In this document: in pieces, positions 7,571 to 16,100 of the stretch | Numbering within the stretch: position 1 is the first letter of the stretch | Layout: every line of letters begins with the position of its first letter | From: CAYSQW01 sp964433135 | Lineage (GTDB): Bacteria > Acidobacteriota > Aminicenantia > Aminicenantales > Aminicenantaceae | DNA: 28,815 nucleotides | Direction of reading: 5' to 3' | NCBI GenBank assembly: GCA_964433135.1 | Contig: CAYSQW010000044.1 | Span: 1 to 28,815 of the forward strand | The notes under the pieces: model-generated | Told to the model about the DNA's origin: nothing | The model's database searches: none | Seen by the model: the letters and a program-made list of their open reading frames with translations, nothing else | Position numbers and translations under genes: made by a program

Positions 7571-8686
7571 CTATTTCGTGAGATCTTTAAGCGCCCGGCC
7601 CACGAGATCCAGGGCGGTTTCGAAACGCTCCTTGCTCTCTCCCAGGCCGAAGCGCAGGTGGCTGTCGATTCCCTGCTGATCGCCCGGCTGCAGGAGCACG
7701 CTGCATTCTTTGCGGATCCTGTGGGCGAGGTCGGTGGAACCGATGTCGAGATCGTAGCGGGGGAAGGCGATGGCGCCGGCTTTGGGAGGGACGCAGTAGA
7801 AAAGGCCGTTCTGCTTCTCCATCCAGGCTTGAAATATCCCCCAGTTCTCCTTGATGATGCCGCGGCTGCGCTCCAGTATCTCCCAGCGCTTTTTGGGTTC
7901 CATGACCATGCGCGCCATGCGGTCGCTGAGCGCGCTGATGGCGATGGTGGTGTAGTCTTTATAGCGCCAGGTGTTTTCGATCAGATCTTTGGGGCCGACG
8001 ATCCAGCCGGTCCGAAGCCCGGGGAGCCCGTAGGCCTTGGACAGCCCGCAGGTGACCACGGTTTTGGGGGTTGCGCCCCAGAACGTGGGGGTGATGGGGC
8101 CTTCGAGCTCGGCGCCCTGGTAGACCTCGTCGACAATCAGCCAGGCGTTGGCCCATTCGGCCAGGTCGATGATCTGACGGCGGGCGTCATCGGTAAGCTG
8201 AGCGCCGGTGGGATTGTTGGGATTGGTGATCGCGATGATCCGGGTCTTCTTGGTGATCAGTTTCTTGAGATCTTCGGTGCTGGGAGCCCAATCGAGCTCT
8301 TCGCGGAGCGTGAAGTTGGAGACTTTGGCTCCGAAGGCGTTCATCAGGCCCTGGATCTGCATGAAATTGGGCAGCATGAAGACGGTGCGGTCTCCTGTTT
8401 CGATCAGACTCCACATCAGCAGATAGTTGGCTTCCGCGGAGCCGGAGGTGACGAGGAAGTTGTCTTCATCGGTTTCGGGGTAATAGCGGGCCAGGTTGCG
8501 CTTGAATTCGGGGGTGCCGTTGGTCTGGATGTAGCCCAGGCGCCCGGTGAGAAACTCTTCCAGATCGTCGAGCGGCACGATGTCGGCGGCGGTCAGGGGG
8601 TGGAGTCCGGATTCGGCGAGATTGTATTTGACCTGGTTTTCCCATATGGACTGCCATCGTTCCATCTGAAAATCTTCAATGTTCAT
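7571..8686 (-). CDS. class I/II PLP-dependent aminotransferase
   Basis: A fold-type I aminotransferase of 371 residues, a normal length for the family. Family signatures are TNPNNPTGAQL (substrate and phosphate region), IVDEVYQG (the Asp pairing with the pyridine nitrogen) and TCGLSKAYGLPGLRTGW, in which Lys217 would form the Schiff base with PLP. The late Arg of LRFGLG would bind the substrate carboxylate. ATG 8686 follows a strong ribosome site (CGGAGGTGCCCGC). A longer in-frame ORF to 8743 adds a hydrophobic run not typical of the family and is rejected. The gene is a single convergent unit ended by the shared terminator. The amino acid substrate cannot be told from sequence. Confidence 0.93.
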   Translation of the reverse strand: MNIEDFQMERWQSIWENQVKYNLAESGLHPLTAADIVPLDDLEEFLTGRLGYIQTNGTPEFKRNLARYYPETDEDNFLVTSGSAEANYLLMWSLIETGDRTVFMLPNFMQIQGLMNAFGAKVSNFTLREELDWAPSTEDLKKLITKKTRIIAITNPNNPTGAQLTDDARRQIIDLAEWANAWLIVDEVYQGAELEGPITPTFWGATPKTVVTCGLSKAYGLPGLRTGWIVGPKDLIENTWRYKDYTTIAISALSDRMARMVMEPKKRWEILERSRGIIKENWGIFQAWMEKQNGLFYCVPPKAGAIAFPRYDLDIGSTDLAHRIRKECSVLLQPGDQQGIDSHLRFGLGESKERFETALDLVGRALKDLTK

Positions 8687-8791
8687 GCGGGCACCTCCGA
8701 ATAGGATTGCGGCTTCGAAGATAATATAACATAAAAGAAACACGGGATAAAAAGAGAGTTGATTATGGAGCGGATCTGCGCGGGTGACGGA

Positions 8792-8894
8792 TCAGAAACT
8801 CGGCATTATCTTCGGCAGTTTGAAGCCGCATTCGGGGCATTCGGGGGGAATGCCCTTTTATGATTCGGTGGCAGCCCGGACATTTAAAGAACGG
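8792..8894 (-). pseudogene. frameshifted zinc-ribbon (rubredoxin/rubrerythrin-like) remnant
   Basis: On the minus strand one frame reads FFKCPGCHRI. After a one-base shift the next frame reads KGIPPECPECGFKLPKI and then MPSF-stop. The two CxxC knuckles are spaced as in small rubredoxin-like zinc ribbons. Neither frame gives both, and no convincing start is found upstream. The rest of the 461-base gap between 8687 and 9147 shows an AT-rich stretch just upstream of the aminotransferase, where its promoter should be, and nothing else I can name. Confidence 0.4.
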
Positions 8895-9147
8895 CCTTGT
8901 CAAGCGTGTGACGATTGAGTATCGAGAAGGCGGCGGGCTTGAATTCAGGGGAATGATTCCATTAAAATTATTTTCAGATGATTGAGCGTTAAATCCGATT
9001 CATGGAAAGCGCAAGCCTTTTTAATTAACGTAAAACCGGAGAAGTCAGGTCCTGCCGCAAGGGTGGACCTGAAACCCCGCAAAAAAAACGCTGCCGCTCC
9101 CGGTTGATCCGAACACCGGAGTCTTAACTGAAGAAGAGGGAGGGGTT

Positions 9148-10188
9148 ATGAACATCAAACGGTTGTCTTTATCAGGGATGCTGTTCTTTTTGGTGCTGTG
9201 CACGGGGAAGGATGGCGGCTTCCTACGCCTCGCAGCAGTCGGTCCGCTACCGCAATGTGCCGGTGCAGGCCGAGGAACGCAAGCGCCCCCCGCTTCCTTT
9301 GCGCGTGGGGAGATAAGCCATCGGGCCGGATGTGAAATACTCGGCATATCCCAGGAGGAGCTGAGCGCGATGTTCGGTGAGATCGCAAGCGGCCGCCGGG
9401 TCCCGGGGAAAAACCTGCCGGAGAAACGGATCGAGCTTAGGGTCGAGGTTGAAAAGCGAGCGGACACCACACGCAGTGTCCTGGGTCTTGTGGAAGGCAC
9501 GGATCCAGAATTGAAGCATGAATACATCGTCGTGTGCGCTCATCACGACCATCTCGGGGTGCGAAACGGCGAGGTCATGGCCGGAGCCGACGACAACGGA
9601 TCGGGCACGGTCGCTCTGATCGAGATCGCGCAGGCGCTTATGGTCGAGAGGCCGAAGCGTTCGGTCATCATCGCATGGTTTACAGGCGAAGAGCGGGGAT
9701 ACATAGGATCCCAGACGTTCGTCAACAACTGCCCGGTTCCCATCGAAAAGATCAGCGCCTGTCTCAACATGGACATGCTGTGCCGGAACGACCCGGGCAG
9801 TCTTTATCTCGTGGCCTCGGACATGCTCAGCTCCGAGCTGGACGGCGCGATCAATAAAGTGAACAAGGAATATCACATCGATTTCGATTTCAGCTACATT
9901 TATTCCAACCGCACCCACCCGCAGCGGGTTTATTACCGCAGCGACCAGTATCCCCACATCAGGTTCGGGATCCCTTCGGTGTGGTTTTTCTGCGGTTTCA
10001 CGCCGGATTACCACACGACCCGGGATGTTTTGGAATTGGTGGATTACAAGAAAATGCTGAAAGCGGCCAAGCTGGTTTATCTGACGGCCTATGAGATCGG
10101 GAATATGCCGGAGCTTTTAAAGCTGGACGTCAATCCGGATGTTACGTCGCGGGGAAAACATAACTTATCGGTAGAGAGCATCAAGTAG
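9148..10188 (+). CDS. M28 family metallopeptidase, N-terminus truncated and frameshifted
   Basis: The catalytic domain of a zinc M28 aminopeptidase (about residues 105-330) is complete. It has His in VCAHHDHLG, bridging Asp in GADDNGSGT, the Glu pair in FTGEERGYIGS, Asp in NMDMLCRND and His in DYHTTRD. ATG 9148 has a strong ribosome site (GAGGGAGGGGTT) and starts a signal peptide (SLSGMLFFLVLCTG). The stretch between is abnormal. The paralogue at 13201-14706 has ~240 residues including a PA domain there, but here only ~80 low-complexity residues remain. Within them, a different frame (9212-9316) reads plausible family sequence (SVRYRNVPVQAEERKRPPL). Deletion plus frameshift is the likely history. 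The protein may be non-functional, or the catalytic domain may still be exported. Confidence 0.7.
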   Translation: MNIKRLSLSGMLFFLVLCTGKDGGFLRLAAVGPLPQCAGAGRGTQAPPASFARGEISHRAGCEILGISQEELSAMFGEIASGRRVPGKNLPEKRIELRVEVEKRADTTRSVLGLVEGTDPELKHEYIVVCAHHDHLGVRNGEVMAGADDNGSGTVALIEIAQALMVERPKRSVIIAWFTGEERGYIGSQTFVNNCPVPIEKISACLNMDMLCRNDPGSLYLVASDMLSSELDGAINKVNKEYHIDFDFSYIYSNRTHPQRVYYRSDQYPHIRFGIPSVWFFCGFTPDYHTTRDVLELVDYKKMLKAAKLVYLTAYEIGNMPELLKLDVNPDVTSRGKHNLSVESIK

Positions 10189-10509
10189 AGCAGGTTTATT
10201 GGGAAGGCCCGTCGAGGAATCTTTACGGGTGAGAGATATCGCTCCTGATGTTGTGTTGAGCCGGGAAGGCTTTGAGCTGACAGACAAGTATCTTATCATA
10301 TAATTCCGGTGCATCCGGAGCCGCCGTTTTTATCACGTCCGAACATATAAAAGCGCGGGGCTTTTGTGTGCGCATATCCTGTCTGTAAATATAATCTTTT
10401 TGTGAACAATTCCATCTGGAAATTCGTCTGTCTATATGAATGAAAATGATCGCAGATTGGAGATTGTCCGAGAGTTCTACATCCCAAGTTTCTCATTGTG
10501 GAGGACATT
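10189..10509. other. 321-base intergenic region, no gene seen
   Basis: This gap before the permease gene holds no credible reading frame. It contains an AT-rich stretch with a TTGTGAACAATT box near 10400-10412, which may belong to the permease promoter, but I cannot assign -35/-10 boxes with confidence. A small hairpin CCGGTGCATCCGG lies near 10307-10319. Confidence 0.4.
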
Positions 10510-12936
10510 ATGCTGAAAAATTATCTTAAGACCGCGGTGCGTAATTTTGTCAAACACCCGGGTTACTCGTTTATCAATGTGTTCGGTCTGGCCGTCGGGA
10601 TCGCCTGCTGTGTGCTGATCGTGCTTTTTATCCGGGATGAGCTGAGCTATGACGACTTTCACTTAAAGGGAGACCGGATCTTTCGGGTGGGCCTTGACGG
10701 ATTTGTCAACAACAACCGATTTTATGGGGTTTCAACGCCGGCTCCCATGGCGAAAACGCTGGTTGATGAATATCCGGAGATCGAAGCGGCCACCCGGATC
10801 CAGCATTCCGGGTTTCCGGTGTTCCGATACGAGGATAAAGTTTTCAGCGAGGAGAAGGTTTTCTGGGTGGACGGGTCCTTTTTCGATGTGTTTACGGTCG
10901 ATTTTATCCAGGGAGATCCCAAAACCGCGCTGGTCGATCCGGCCACGATCGTGCTCACCCGGTCGATGGTGAAAAAATACTTCGGAGAAGAAGACCCTAT
11001 CGGCAAAACGGTGAATTCCGATAAACAGCGGGATTATCAGGTCACCGGAGTTGTGGAAGATTCCCCCCGCAACAGTCATTTCCATTATGATTTCCTCGCA
11101 TCTCTCTCCACCTATGAAAGCAGCCGCAGCCCGGTCTGGATATCCAATAATTATTTGACTTATTTTGTGATTCATGAAGGCTTCGACGCCACAAATCTCG
11201 AGAACCGTGTCAACGACCTGGTCAAAAAGTACGTCGCGCCGCAGATCGAAGGGGCGTTGGGGATAAACATCGAGCAGTTTTATGAATCCGGAGGCAAGTA
11301 CGGGTATTTCATACAGCCGATGCGGGACATCCATCTACGCTCGAACCTGGAATTCGAGCTGGAAGCCAACGGTGATATCACCTATGTCTATATTTTTGCC
11401 CTCATCGCGCTGGGAATACTGATCGTCGCCGTTATCAACTTCATCAATTTGGCCACGGCCCATTCATCGACGCGGGCGCGGGAAGTCGGTGTGCGCAAGA
11501 CGTTGGGGTCGGACCGGGGGCAGCTCATGCGTCAGTTTTTAGGCGAGACGATCATGATGAGCTTCCTGGCCATGCTGCTGGGGCTGGGGATCGCCCATTT
11601 GCTGCTGCCGGCCTTCAATTCCATCAGCGGCAAAGCGCTGTCGATCCCTTACTTTTCGCAGGCGGCCGCGATCCCGTTACTCTTGCTCATGGTGGTGGTC
11701 ATCGGGCTGGCGGCCGGAATCTACCCGGCATTTTTTCTGGCGTCCTTCAAACCGGTGGAGGTGCTTAAAACCGAAAACGCGGGGCGGAGCAAAAAATCGA
11801 ACCTGCGCAGCGTTTTGGTGGTTTTTCAATTTGCGATTTCGATTATTCTCATCGTCGGCACCCTGGTGGTTTCGCGTCAGATGAGCTACATCCGGAACAT
11901 GAACATGGGATTCAATAAAGAGCAGATCGTGATCGTAAAAAAGACCGACGATCTGAGGGAGCAGATCCATGCTTTCCGGCAGGAGTTGGCGAAGTCGCCT
12001 CAAATCATCAATTCAACCAATACCAATCAGCTTTTCGGGGAAGACTTCGGAAGCTCGGTTTATTCGTTGGCCGGGAGCGCGGGGGAAGAAAGTCACCTGC
12101 TCAGCACCTATGTGACGGATGCCGATTTTGTGAAGACCTATGAGATCGAGATGGCGGCCGGGCGTTACTTCGATTCGACCCGCAAGGCGGACAGGGAAGG
12201 AGCGGTGATCAATGAGGCGGCGCTGAGGGATTTCGGTATCGACGATCCGGTCGGCCGACAGATCATCTCCGTAGGCCCGACCCCGGACCGGTCGCAGACA
12301 TTCACCATCCTGGGTGTGATGAAAGATTTCAACTACCAAAGCGTTCACTCCAAGATAGCGCCTATGATCATTCATTATTTCGGACCTGAAGGGGGAGGGG
12401 GGCGCAATGTGGCAGTCCGCATCCGGCCCGAAAACGTCCGGGAAACCCTGGCTTTTATGGAGAAGGCCTGGAAACAGGTTTCATCCAACCAGGCGTTCGA
12501 ATATGAGTTTTTCGACGATCACTTTGCCGAGATTTACCAGGCGGAGGAGCGGACACGAAAAATATTCGTGGCCTTTTCCGTGCTGGCGATCATCCTGGCC
12601 TGCCTGGGGCTTTTGGGACTGGCCTCTTTCATCACCGGGCAAAGGACCAAGGAGATCGGGATCCGCAAAGTGATGGGAGCGACGGTGGCGGGCGTGGTGA
12701 TGATGTTGTCCAAGCAGTACACCAAATGGATTGTGCTGGGAAATCTTATTGCCTGGCCGGTCGCCTATTTCGCCATGGAGAGGTGGATGCGGAACTTCGC
12801 CTACAGGGCCGGTATTTCGGCATGGTCGTTTGTGGGTGCTGCGGCGCTGGTGCTGGTGATCGCCCTGCTGACCGTAAGCTTTCGGACGGTCAAGGCGGCG
12901 CTGGCCAATCCGGCGGATTCTTTGAAATATGAATAG
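10510..12936 (+). CDS. ABC transporter permease, MacB/FtsX type
   Basis: An 808-residue permease with the duplicated MacB_PCD-FtsX layout. TM1 lies near residues 22-42, followed by a large periplasmic domain. An FtsX core of three TMs follows at about 290-430 (FALIALGILIVAVINFINLA, then ARAREVGVRKTLGS). A second half begins near 440 (SVLVVFQFAISIILIVGTLVV) with a second periplasmic domain and a final FtsX core (FVAFSVLAIILACLGLLGLA, then RTKEIGIRKVMGATV). The two RxxExGxRKxxG cytoplasmic motifs contact the ATPase. ATG 10510 sits behind GGAGGACATT and is chosen over GTG 10498. No ATPase gene adjoins, so it must work with one encoded elsewhere. Relatives act as mechanotransmission or lipoprotein/peptide exporters; substrate unknown. 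Confidence 0.92.
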   Translation: MLKNYLKTAVRNFVKHPGYSFINVFGLAVGIACCVLIVLFIRDELSYDDFHLKGDRIFRVGLDGFVNNNRFYGVSTPAPMAKTLVDEYPEIEAATRIQHSGFPVFRYEDKVFSEEKVFWVDGSFFDVFTVDFIQGDPKTALVDPATIVLTRSMVKKYFGEEDPIGKTVNSDKQRDYQVTGVVEDSPRNSHFHYDFLASLSTYESSRSPVWISNNYLTYFVIHEGFDATNLENRVNDLVKKYVAPQIEGALGINIEQFYESGGKYGYFIQPMRDIHLRSNLEFELEANGDITYVYIFALIALGILIVAVINFINLATAHSSTRAREVGVRKTLGSDRGQLMRQFLGETIMMSFLAMLLGLGIAHLLLPAFNSISGKALSIPYFSQAAAIPLLLLMVVVIGLAAGIYPAFFLASFKPVEVLKTENAGRSKKSNLRSVLVVFQFAISIILIVGTLVVSRQMSYIRNMNMGFNKEQIVIVKKTDDLREQIHAFRQELAKSPQIINSTNTNQLFGEDFGSSVYSLAGSAGEESHLLSTYVTDADFVKTYEIEMAAGRYFDSTRKADREGAVINEAALRDFGIDDPVGRQIISVGPTPDRSQTFTILGVMKDFNYQSVHSKIAPMIIHYFGPEGGGGRNVAVRIRPENVRETLAFMEKAWKQVSSNQAFEYEFFDDHFAEIYQAEERTRKIFVAFSVLAIILACLGLLGLASFITGQRTKEIGIRKVMGATVAGVVMMLSKQYTKWIVLGNLIAWPVAYFAMERWMRNFAYRAGISAWSFVGAAALVLVIALLTVSFRTVKAALANPADSLKYE

Positions 12937-13044
12937 GGGATGAATAAGGGCGGGCAAAATCCAAACCGGCAATAAGCCGACCGCGATCAAATGGCGACAT
13001 TTCAGTGATCATGTTCGGGGAAATCTCCTGAATTCATGAAAAAG

Positions 13045-13075
13045 ATCTATAAAACATCATCATTTGTTTATAGAT
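13045..13075. repeat. 9-bp inverted repeat ATCTATAAA ... TTTATAGAT
   Basis: Perfect arms at 13045-13053 and 13067-13075 with a 13-base centre. They lie in the gap between the permease and the second M28 peptidase, just upstream of a promoter candidate. There is no T-run, so it is more likely an operator or an mRNA hairpin than a terminator. Confidence 0.4.
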
Positions 13076-13107
13076 AGATCCGGATAGAAGGAGTTCGTCA
13101 CTTCTTT

Positions 13108-13136
13108 TTTACTCTTCACCGGTTTTGCTATACAAT
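13108..13136 (+). promoter_or_regulatory. sigma-70-like promoter for the M28 peptidase
   Basis: TTTACT (13108-13113) and TACAAT (13131-13136) are separated by 17 bases and lie 65 bases before ATG 13201. They match 4/6 and 5/6 of the consensus. The inverted repeat at 13045-13075 lies upstream. Confidence 0.4.
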
Positions 13137-13200
13137 ATTATTACGTTAAATGGAGATGAGATTTATTTGGGGATCTCCGGATGAGAAGGAGGTTTACGGC

Positions 13201-14706
13201 ATGAAACCATGGAGAACGATTTTGGTTATGGCTCTGTTCGCCGCCGGTATCGCGATGACGGCGCAAGCCCAGGTTCCGGAAGGGGAAGGCGGGATCGAAG
13301 AACAGCTCTTGAAAACGTTTCACACGATATCCAGTCACGAGCTTTATGATTACTGCGTGGAACTGACATCGAAAAAATACAACGGAAGGCTCTCCGGCAC
13401 GCCGGAGTATCTGCTGGCCGCGGATTGGGTGGCGTCGAAACTGGAAGAATGGGGGATCAAGCCTTACGGCGACAATGGGTCCTATTTTCAGTCGTTCCAT
13501 TCGCCGTACACCATCATCGAGGAGGCGGGAACCCTCTCGCTGCAGACCACGGAGGAAGGCGGGTTGGTGATGCACAAGCCGTACGCGTTCCCGCTTGATT
13601 TCTATCCGGGCGTCAACACGGATTCGGGTTCGATAAGCGGCGAGGTGGTTTATGTGGGCTACGGCATCAGCGCTCCCGAATTCAACTATGACGATTACAA
13701 GCGCATGGACGTCAGGGGCAAGATCGTGCTGGTCGATCCGGGGCTTCCGGTGGGCCGGGACCATGCTCAGTTTTCGGCATGGGTTCCTTATGATTATCAC
13801 CAGTACAAGCAGTCCAATGCCGTAAAGCACGGCGCCGTGGGCATGCTGTATATCGGGAAATCACAGAATCCCAACACCATGTGGCAGCAGGATTTCATCT
13901 ACGCCCATGTGACCGAGGATGTGGCGGCCGATCTGTTCGAAGGCAGCGGTAAAGAATACAAGGCGACCAAGGAAAACATAAAGAAAACCCTTAAGCCGGC
14001 ATCCTTCGAAACCGGAAAGAAGGTGCTGATGACCATGGTCTCGGAGCACCATCCCGAAGGCGAAGGGTGCAATGTGATCGGGCTGATCGAGGGGACGGAT
14101 CCGGTGCTAAAGGATGAGGTCATCATCTTCGGCGGACATCTGGATGCTGTCGGCAACAACACGCTGATGATGCCGGGGGCGCTGGACAACGCTTCGGGAT
14201 GCGCGGACATCATGGGGGCGGCGCGGGCCCTGGCTGAATCCGGAATCGCGCTGAAGCGTTCGGTGATGTTTCTTTTTATCGGCGGGGAGGAATGCGGGCT
14301 GCTGGGAAGCCAGCATTACTGCAAGAATCCCAAGTTCCCCATGTCGAAAACCGTTGTTTATTTCAACCTCGATATGGTAGGAAACGGTGCCGGGCTCTCC
14401 GTGGGCGGAGGAAAAACCCATGCCGGGATCTTCAAGTTCTTCGAAGAGGCCAATAAAAAGTATATCCATCGGAGGATGCGGACATCTGAGGCGCGCAAGC
14501 CCGTGGGGCGGCCGCGTTCGGATTCGGTGATCTTCGCGCAGACGGGGTATCGGACCATGAGCATCGGGACGACCGATCGGATCAAGGAGCTTTTCTATCA
14601 CCATCCGGGAGACACCGTCGAAACGCTGACCCCGGAGATCATGGAAGATGTCTCCAAGATGATCTTTCTGGCGGTGGTCGAAATGGCCAACGCGGACGAA
14701 CTATAA
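13201..14706 (+). CDS. secreted M28 family metallopeptidase with PA domain
   Basis: A 501-residue exported zinc peptidase. ATG 13201 follows the ribosome site AAGGAGGTTTACGGC and starts a standard signal peptide (TILVMALFAAGIAMTAQAQ). A PA-type insert (about 135-235: VVYVGYGISAPEFNYDDYKR, VRGKIVLVDPG) precedes the M28 catalytic core. Zinc and catalytic residues are visible in FGGHLDAVG, PGALDNASG, IGGEECGLLG, FNLDMVGN and FYHHPGDTVE. The enzyme would release N-terminal amino acids from peptides in the periplasm or outside, fitting peptide-fermenting life. It is the intact relative of the degraded gene at 9148-10188 and shares its phrase GLIEGTDPVLK/GLVEGTDPELK. An upstream in-frame ATG at 13150 would put a charged stretch before the signal peptide and is rejected. 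Confidence 0.93.
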   Translation: MKPWRTILVMALFAAGIAMTAQAQVPEGEGGIEEQLLKTFHTISSHELYDYCVELTSKKYNGRLSGTPEYLLAADWVASKLEEWGIKPYGDNGSYFQSFHSPYTIIEEAGTLSLQTTEEGGLVMHKPYAFPLDFYPGVNTDSGSISGEVVYVGYGISAPEFNYDDYKRMDVRGKIVLVDPGLPVGRDHAQFSAWVPYDYHQYKQSNAVKHGAVGMLYIGKSQNPNTMWQQDFIYAHVTEDVAADLFEGSGKEYKATKENIKKTLKPASFETGKKVLMTMVSEHHPEGEGCNVIGLIEGTDPVLKDEVIIFGGHLDAVGNNTLMMPGALDNASGCADIMGAARALAESGIALKRSVMFLFIGGEECGLLGSQHYCKNPKFPMSKTVVYFNLDMVGNGAGLSVGGGKTHAGIFKFFEEANKKYIHRRMRTSEARKPVGRPRSDSVIFAQTGYRTMSIGTTDRIKELFYHHPGDTVETLTPEIMEDVSKMIFLAVVEMANADEL

Positions 14707-14746
14707 TGGGGTCGGGCCCGGAAACCCAGATCGGAACAGTAGGATA
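14706..14746 (+). repeat. GGGTCGGGCC repeat, copy a
   Basis: A ~40-base sequence with core GGGGTCGGGCCCGGAAA and tail ATCGGAACAGTAGGATA. It starts at the stop codon of the M28 gene and aligns with 15824-15865 in the same orientation and, in part, with the minus strand of 26342-26365. Confidence 0.55.
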
Positions 14747-14802
14747 AAAAAAGACGAACCCATCCTCCGGGAGAATAGCATATCTCGAGAGCGGATTGTA
14801 GA

Positions 14803-15756
14803 TTATTTCTTCTTTTCAAACGTCCCTATCAAGTGAGCTGTTGCCAGGATGTGCCCCTGCATGGCTTTGAGAAGACGTTTTTTTCCCCACTTGGGCTCAG
14901 GTGTCAGGTCGATGTCGAGAGCGAAGAGATGGAACACGTAGCGGTGATCGCCCCAGGGAGGGCAAGGTCCCAGATACCGGTTGCGTCGCATGCCGTTGCG
15001 TCCCTGAACGATGCCGCCCGAAGGGGAAGGTCCCGCGGGTAAGGCGGCTTCCAGGCCGCGCCGCTCAACCGGGATGTTGAAAAGCACCCAGTGGGTTATA
15101 TTGCCGATCGGGGTGTCAAGATCCTCCATGATCAGGGCGAAGCTTTGGGTTTCGTTCGGCGGATCCGTCCATGTCAGGGGAGGAGACGACTCATCTCCGT
15201 GACATGTGTGAAGATCGGGCATCGGAGATTCGTCTGAAAAGGCGGGGCTCAGAAGCCGGAATCCTATTTCGGCGCGTTTGTCCACCGCTCCTGCAAGATT
15301 GAAGGGAATAGGGGGACCTCCCGCCGCCGAAACCGACACCATGATGCCGAAAAGAACCATCAGGTTGACGGCGATAGCTCCCAGCTTATGGGGGAAGAAG
15401 AGAATAAAAGCGTTCCAGTAAAGAAAGAGCGCCAAAAGCGAAATAAGCGAGGAGACCAAAGCCGATATGCGCCAGGCTTGAAAGGGGACGATGATCCATC
15501 CGAGCAACCCGAGTCCCGCGCCCATAAAGCCGATCATGGCCGCAACGAAGAGGGCGGCGCACAAGCGGCGTGCCGCTGATTCGTTGAGAAATCCGCTTAA
15601 AATCCGGGAACGGCTCGACCATTTATTCTGCCAGGAAGGACCCGAATCGGTGCCGGCGCCGAAAATGCGCAGCGCGGGAATCACTCCCATGAAATGCCCC
15701 ACGCCGTGGAAAAGCAGAATCACCGCGAATATGGTTCGTACCAAAGAATTGGACAT
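14803..15756 (-). CDS. four-TM membrane domain fused to PEBP (YbhB/RKIP-like) domain
   Basis: A 317-residue fusion. The N-terminal half has about four hydrophobic segments (near 6-28, 66-90, 95-120 and 125-148) and a GHxxGxxP turn (HGVGHFMGVIPAL). The C-terminal half (about 165-316) is a complete phosphatidylethanolamine-binding protein domain: FRLLSPAF, SPPLTW, MEDLDTPIGNITHW (anion-pocket strand) and YLGPCPPWGDHRYVFHLFA. Free-standing YbhB/YbcL proteins are ~160 residues and soluble, so a membrane-tethered form is unusual. The domain could bind a lipid head group or small anion at the outer face of the membrane; that is inference. ATG 15756 is preceded by GGGAGACATCCT. The gene is monocistronic on the minus strand and lies between direct copies of a REP-like repeat. 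Confidence 0.8.
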   Translation of the reverse strand: MSNSLVRTIFAVILLFHGVGHFMGVIPALRIFGAGTDSGPSWQNKWSSRSRILSGFLNESAARRLCAALFVAAMIGFMGAGLGLLGWIIVPFQAWRISALVSSLISLLALFLYWNAFILFFPHKLGAIAVNLMVLFGIMVSVSAAGGPPIPFNLAGAVDKRAEIGFRLLSPAFSDESPMPDLHTCHGDESSPPLTWTDPPNETQSFALIMEDLDTPIGNITHWVLFNIPVERRGLEAALPAGPSPSGGIVQGRNGMRRNRYLGPCPPWGDHRYVFHLFALDIDLTPEPKWGKKRLLKAMQGHILATAHLIGTFEKKK

Positions 15757-15823
15757 AGGATGTCTCCCGGATGAAAATCAAATGCAATCACCATTGTATC
15801 AAAGTGCTGAAGGAGAATTCAAT

Positions 15824-15865
15824 ATGAGGGTCGGGCCAGGAAAACCCCATCGGATAAATAGGATA
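15824..15865 (+). repeat. GGGTCGGGCC repeat, copy b
   Basis: GAGGGTCGGGCCAGGAAAA followed by CCCCATCGGATAAATAGGATA aligns with 14706-14746 with few mismatches and one or two small gaps. Together the two copies bracket the PEBP gene as direct repeats. Confidence 0.55.
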
Positions 15866-15942
15866 TGCTGATTGAATCAATAGGGAACAGGGAAGTGAAG
15901 CAAATGCTAAATCCAAGGTATCTGAATTAAATAAATTTTATC

Positions 15943-15971
15943 TTGACATTGCTTTATCCATATATTTAAAT
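15943..15971 (+). promoter_or_regulatory. promoter upstream of the ArsR-family regulator
   Basis: A perfect TTGACA (15943-15948) lies 17 bases before TTAAAT (15966-15971) in a strongly AT-rich stretch. It is the only good promoter in the 344-base gap between the PEBP gene and the regulator gene. Confidence 0.5.
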
Positions 15972-16009
15972 CATTCTCTTAGAATATTTATATATAACCA
16001 AACGGCGTT

Positions 16010-16025
16010 ATCGTCATATGTCGAT
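16010..16025. promoter_or_regulatory. near-palindrome ATCGTCATATGTCGAT, operator candidate
   Basis: This 16-base sequence is palindromic except for one mismatched pair and lies about 40 bases downstream of the TTGACA promoter. It shares the ATCGT half-element with the palindrome after the regulator gene (16395-16422). It could be an autoregulatory site. Confidence 0.3.
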
Positions 16026-16033
16026 GTTCTGAG

Positions 16034-16089
16034 AAAATAGGGTCAAGATAGGGAAAAAAATAGGGTCAGAATCACTTCCTGACAGGGTC
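16034..16089 (+). repeat. REP-like ATAGGGTCA cluster
   Basis: AAAATAGGGTCA, AGATAGGG and AAATAGGGTCAG occur in tandem, followed by a small hairpin GTCAG-AATCACTTC-CTGAC and CAGGGTC. ATAGGGTCA-type units are typical of REP/BIME sequences mobilised by Y1 (RAYT) transposases elsewhere. It lies in the leader of the regulator gene. Confidence 0.45.
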
Positions 16090-16100
16090 GATATCCAGTC

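Noticed and set aside
7658..8704. Plus-strand open frame of 348 codons opposite the aminotransferase
   Set aside because: It lies wholly over a gene with a full set of PLP-enzyme motifs and has low-complexity Gly/Asp/Val composition.
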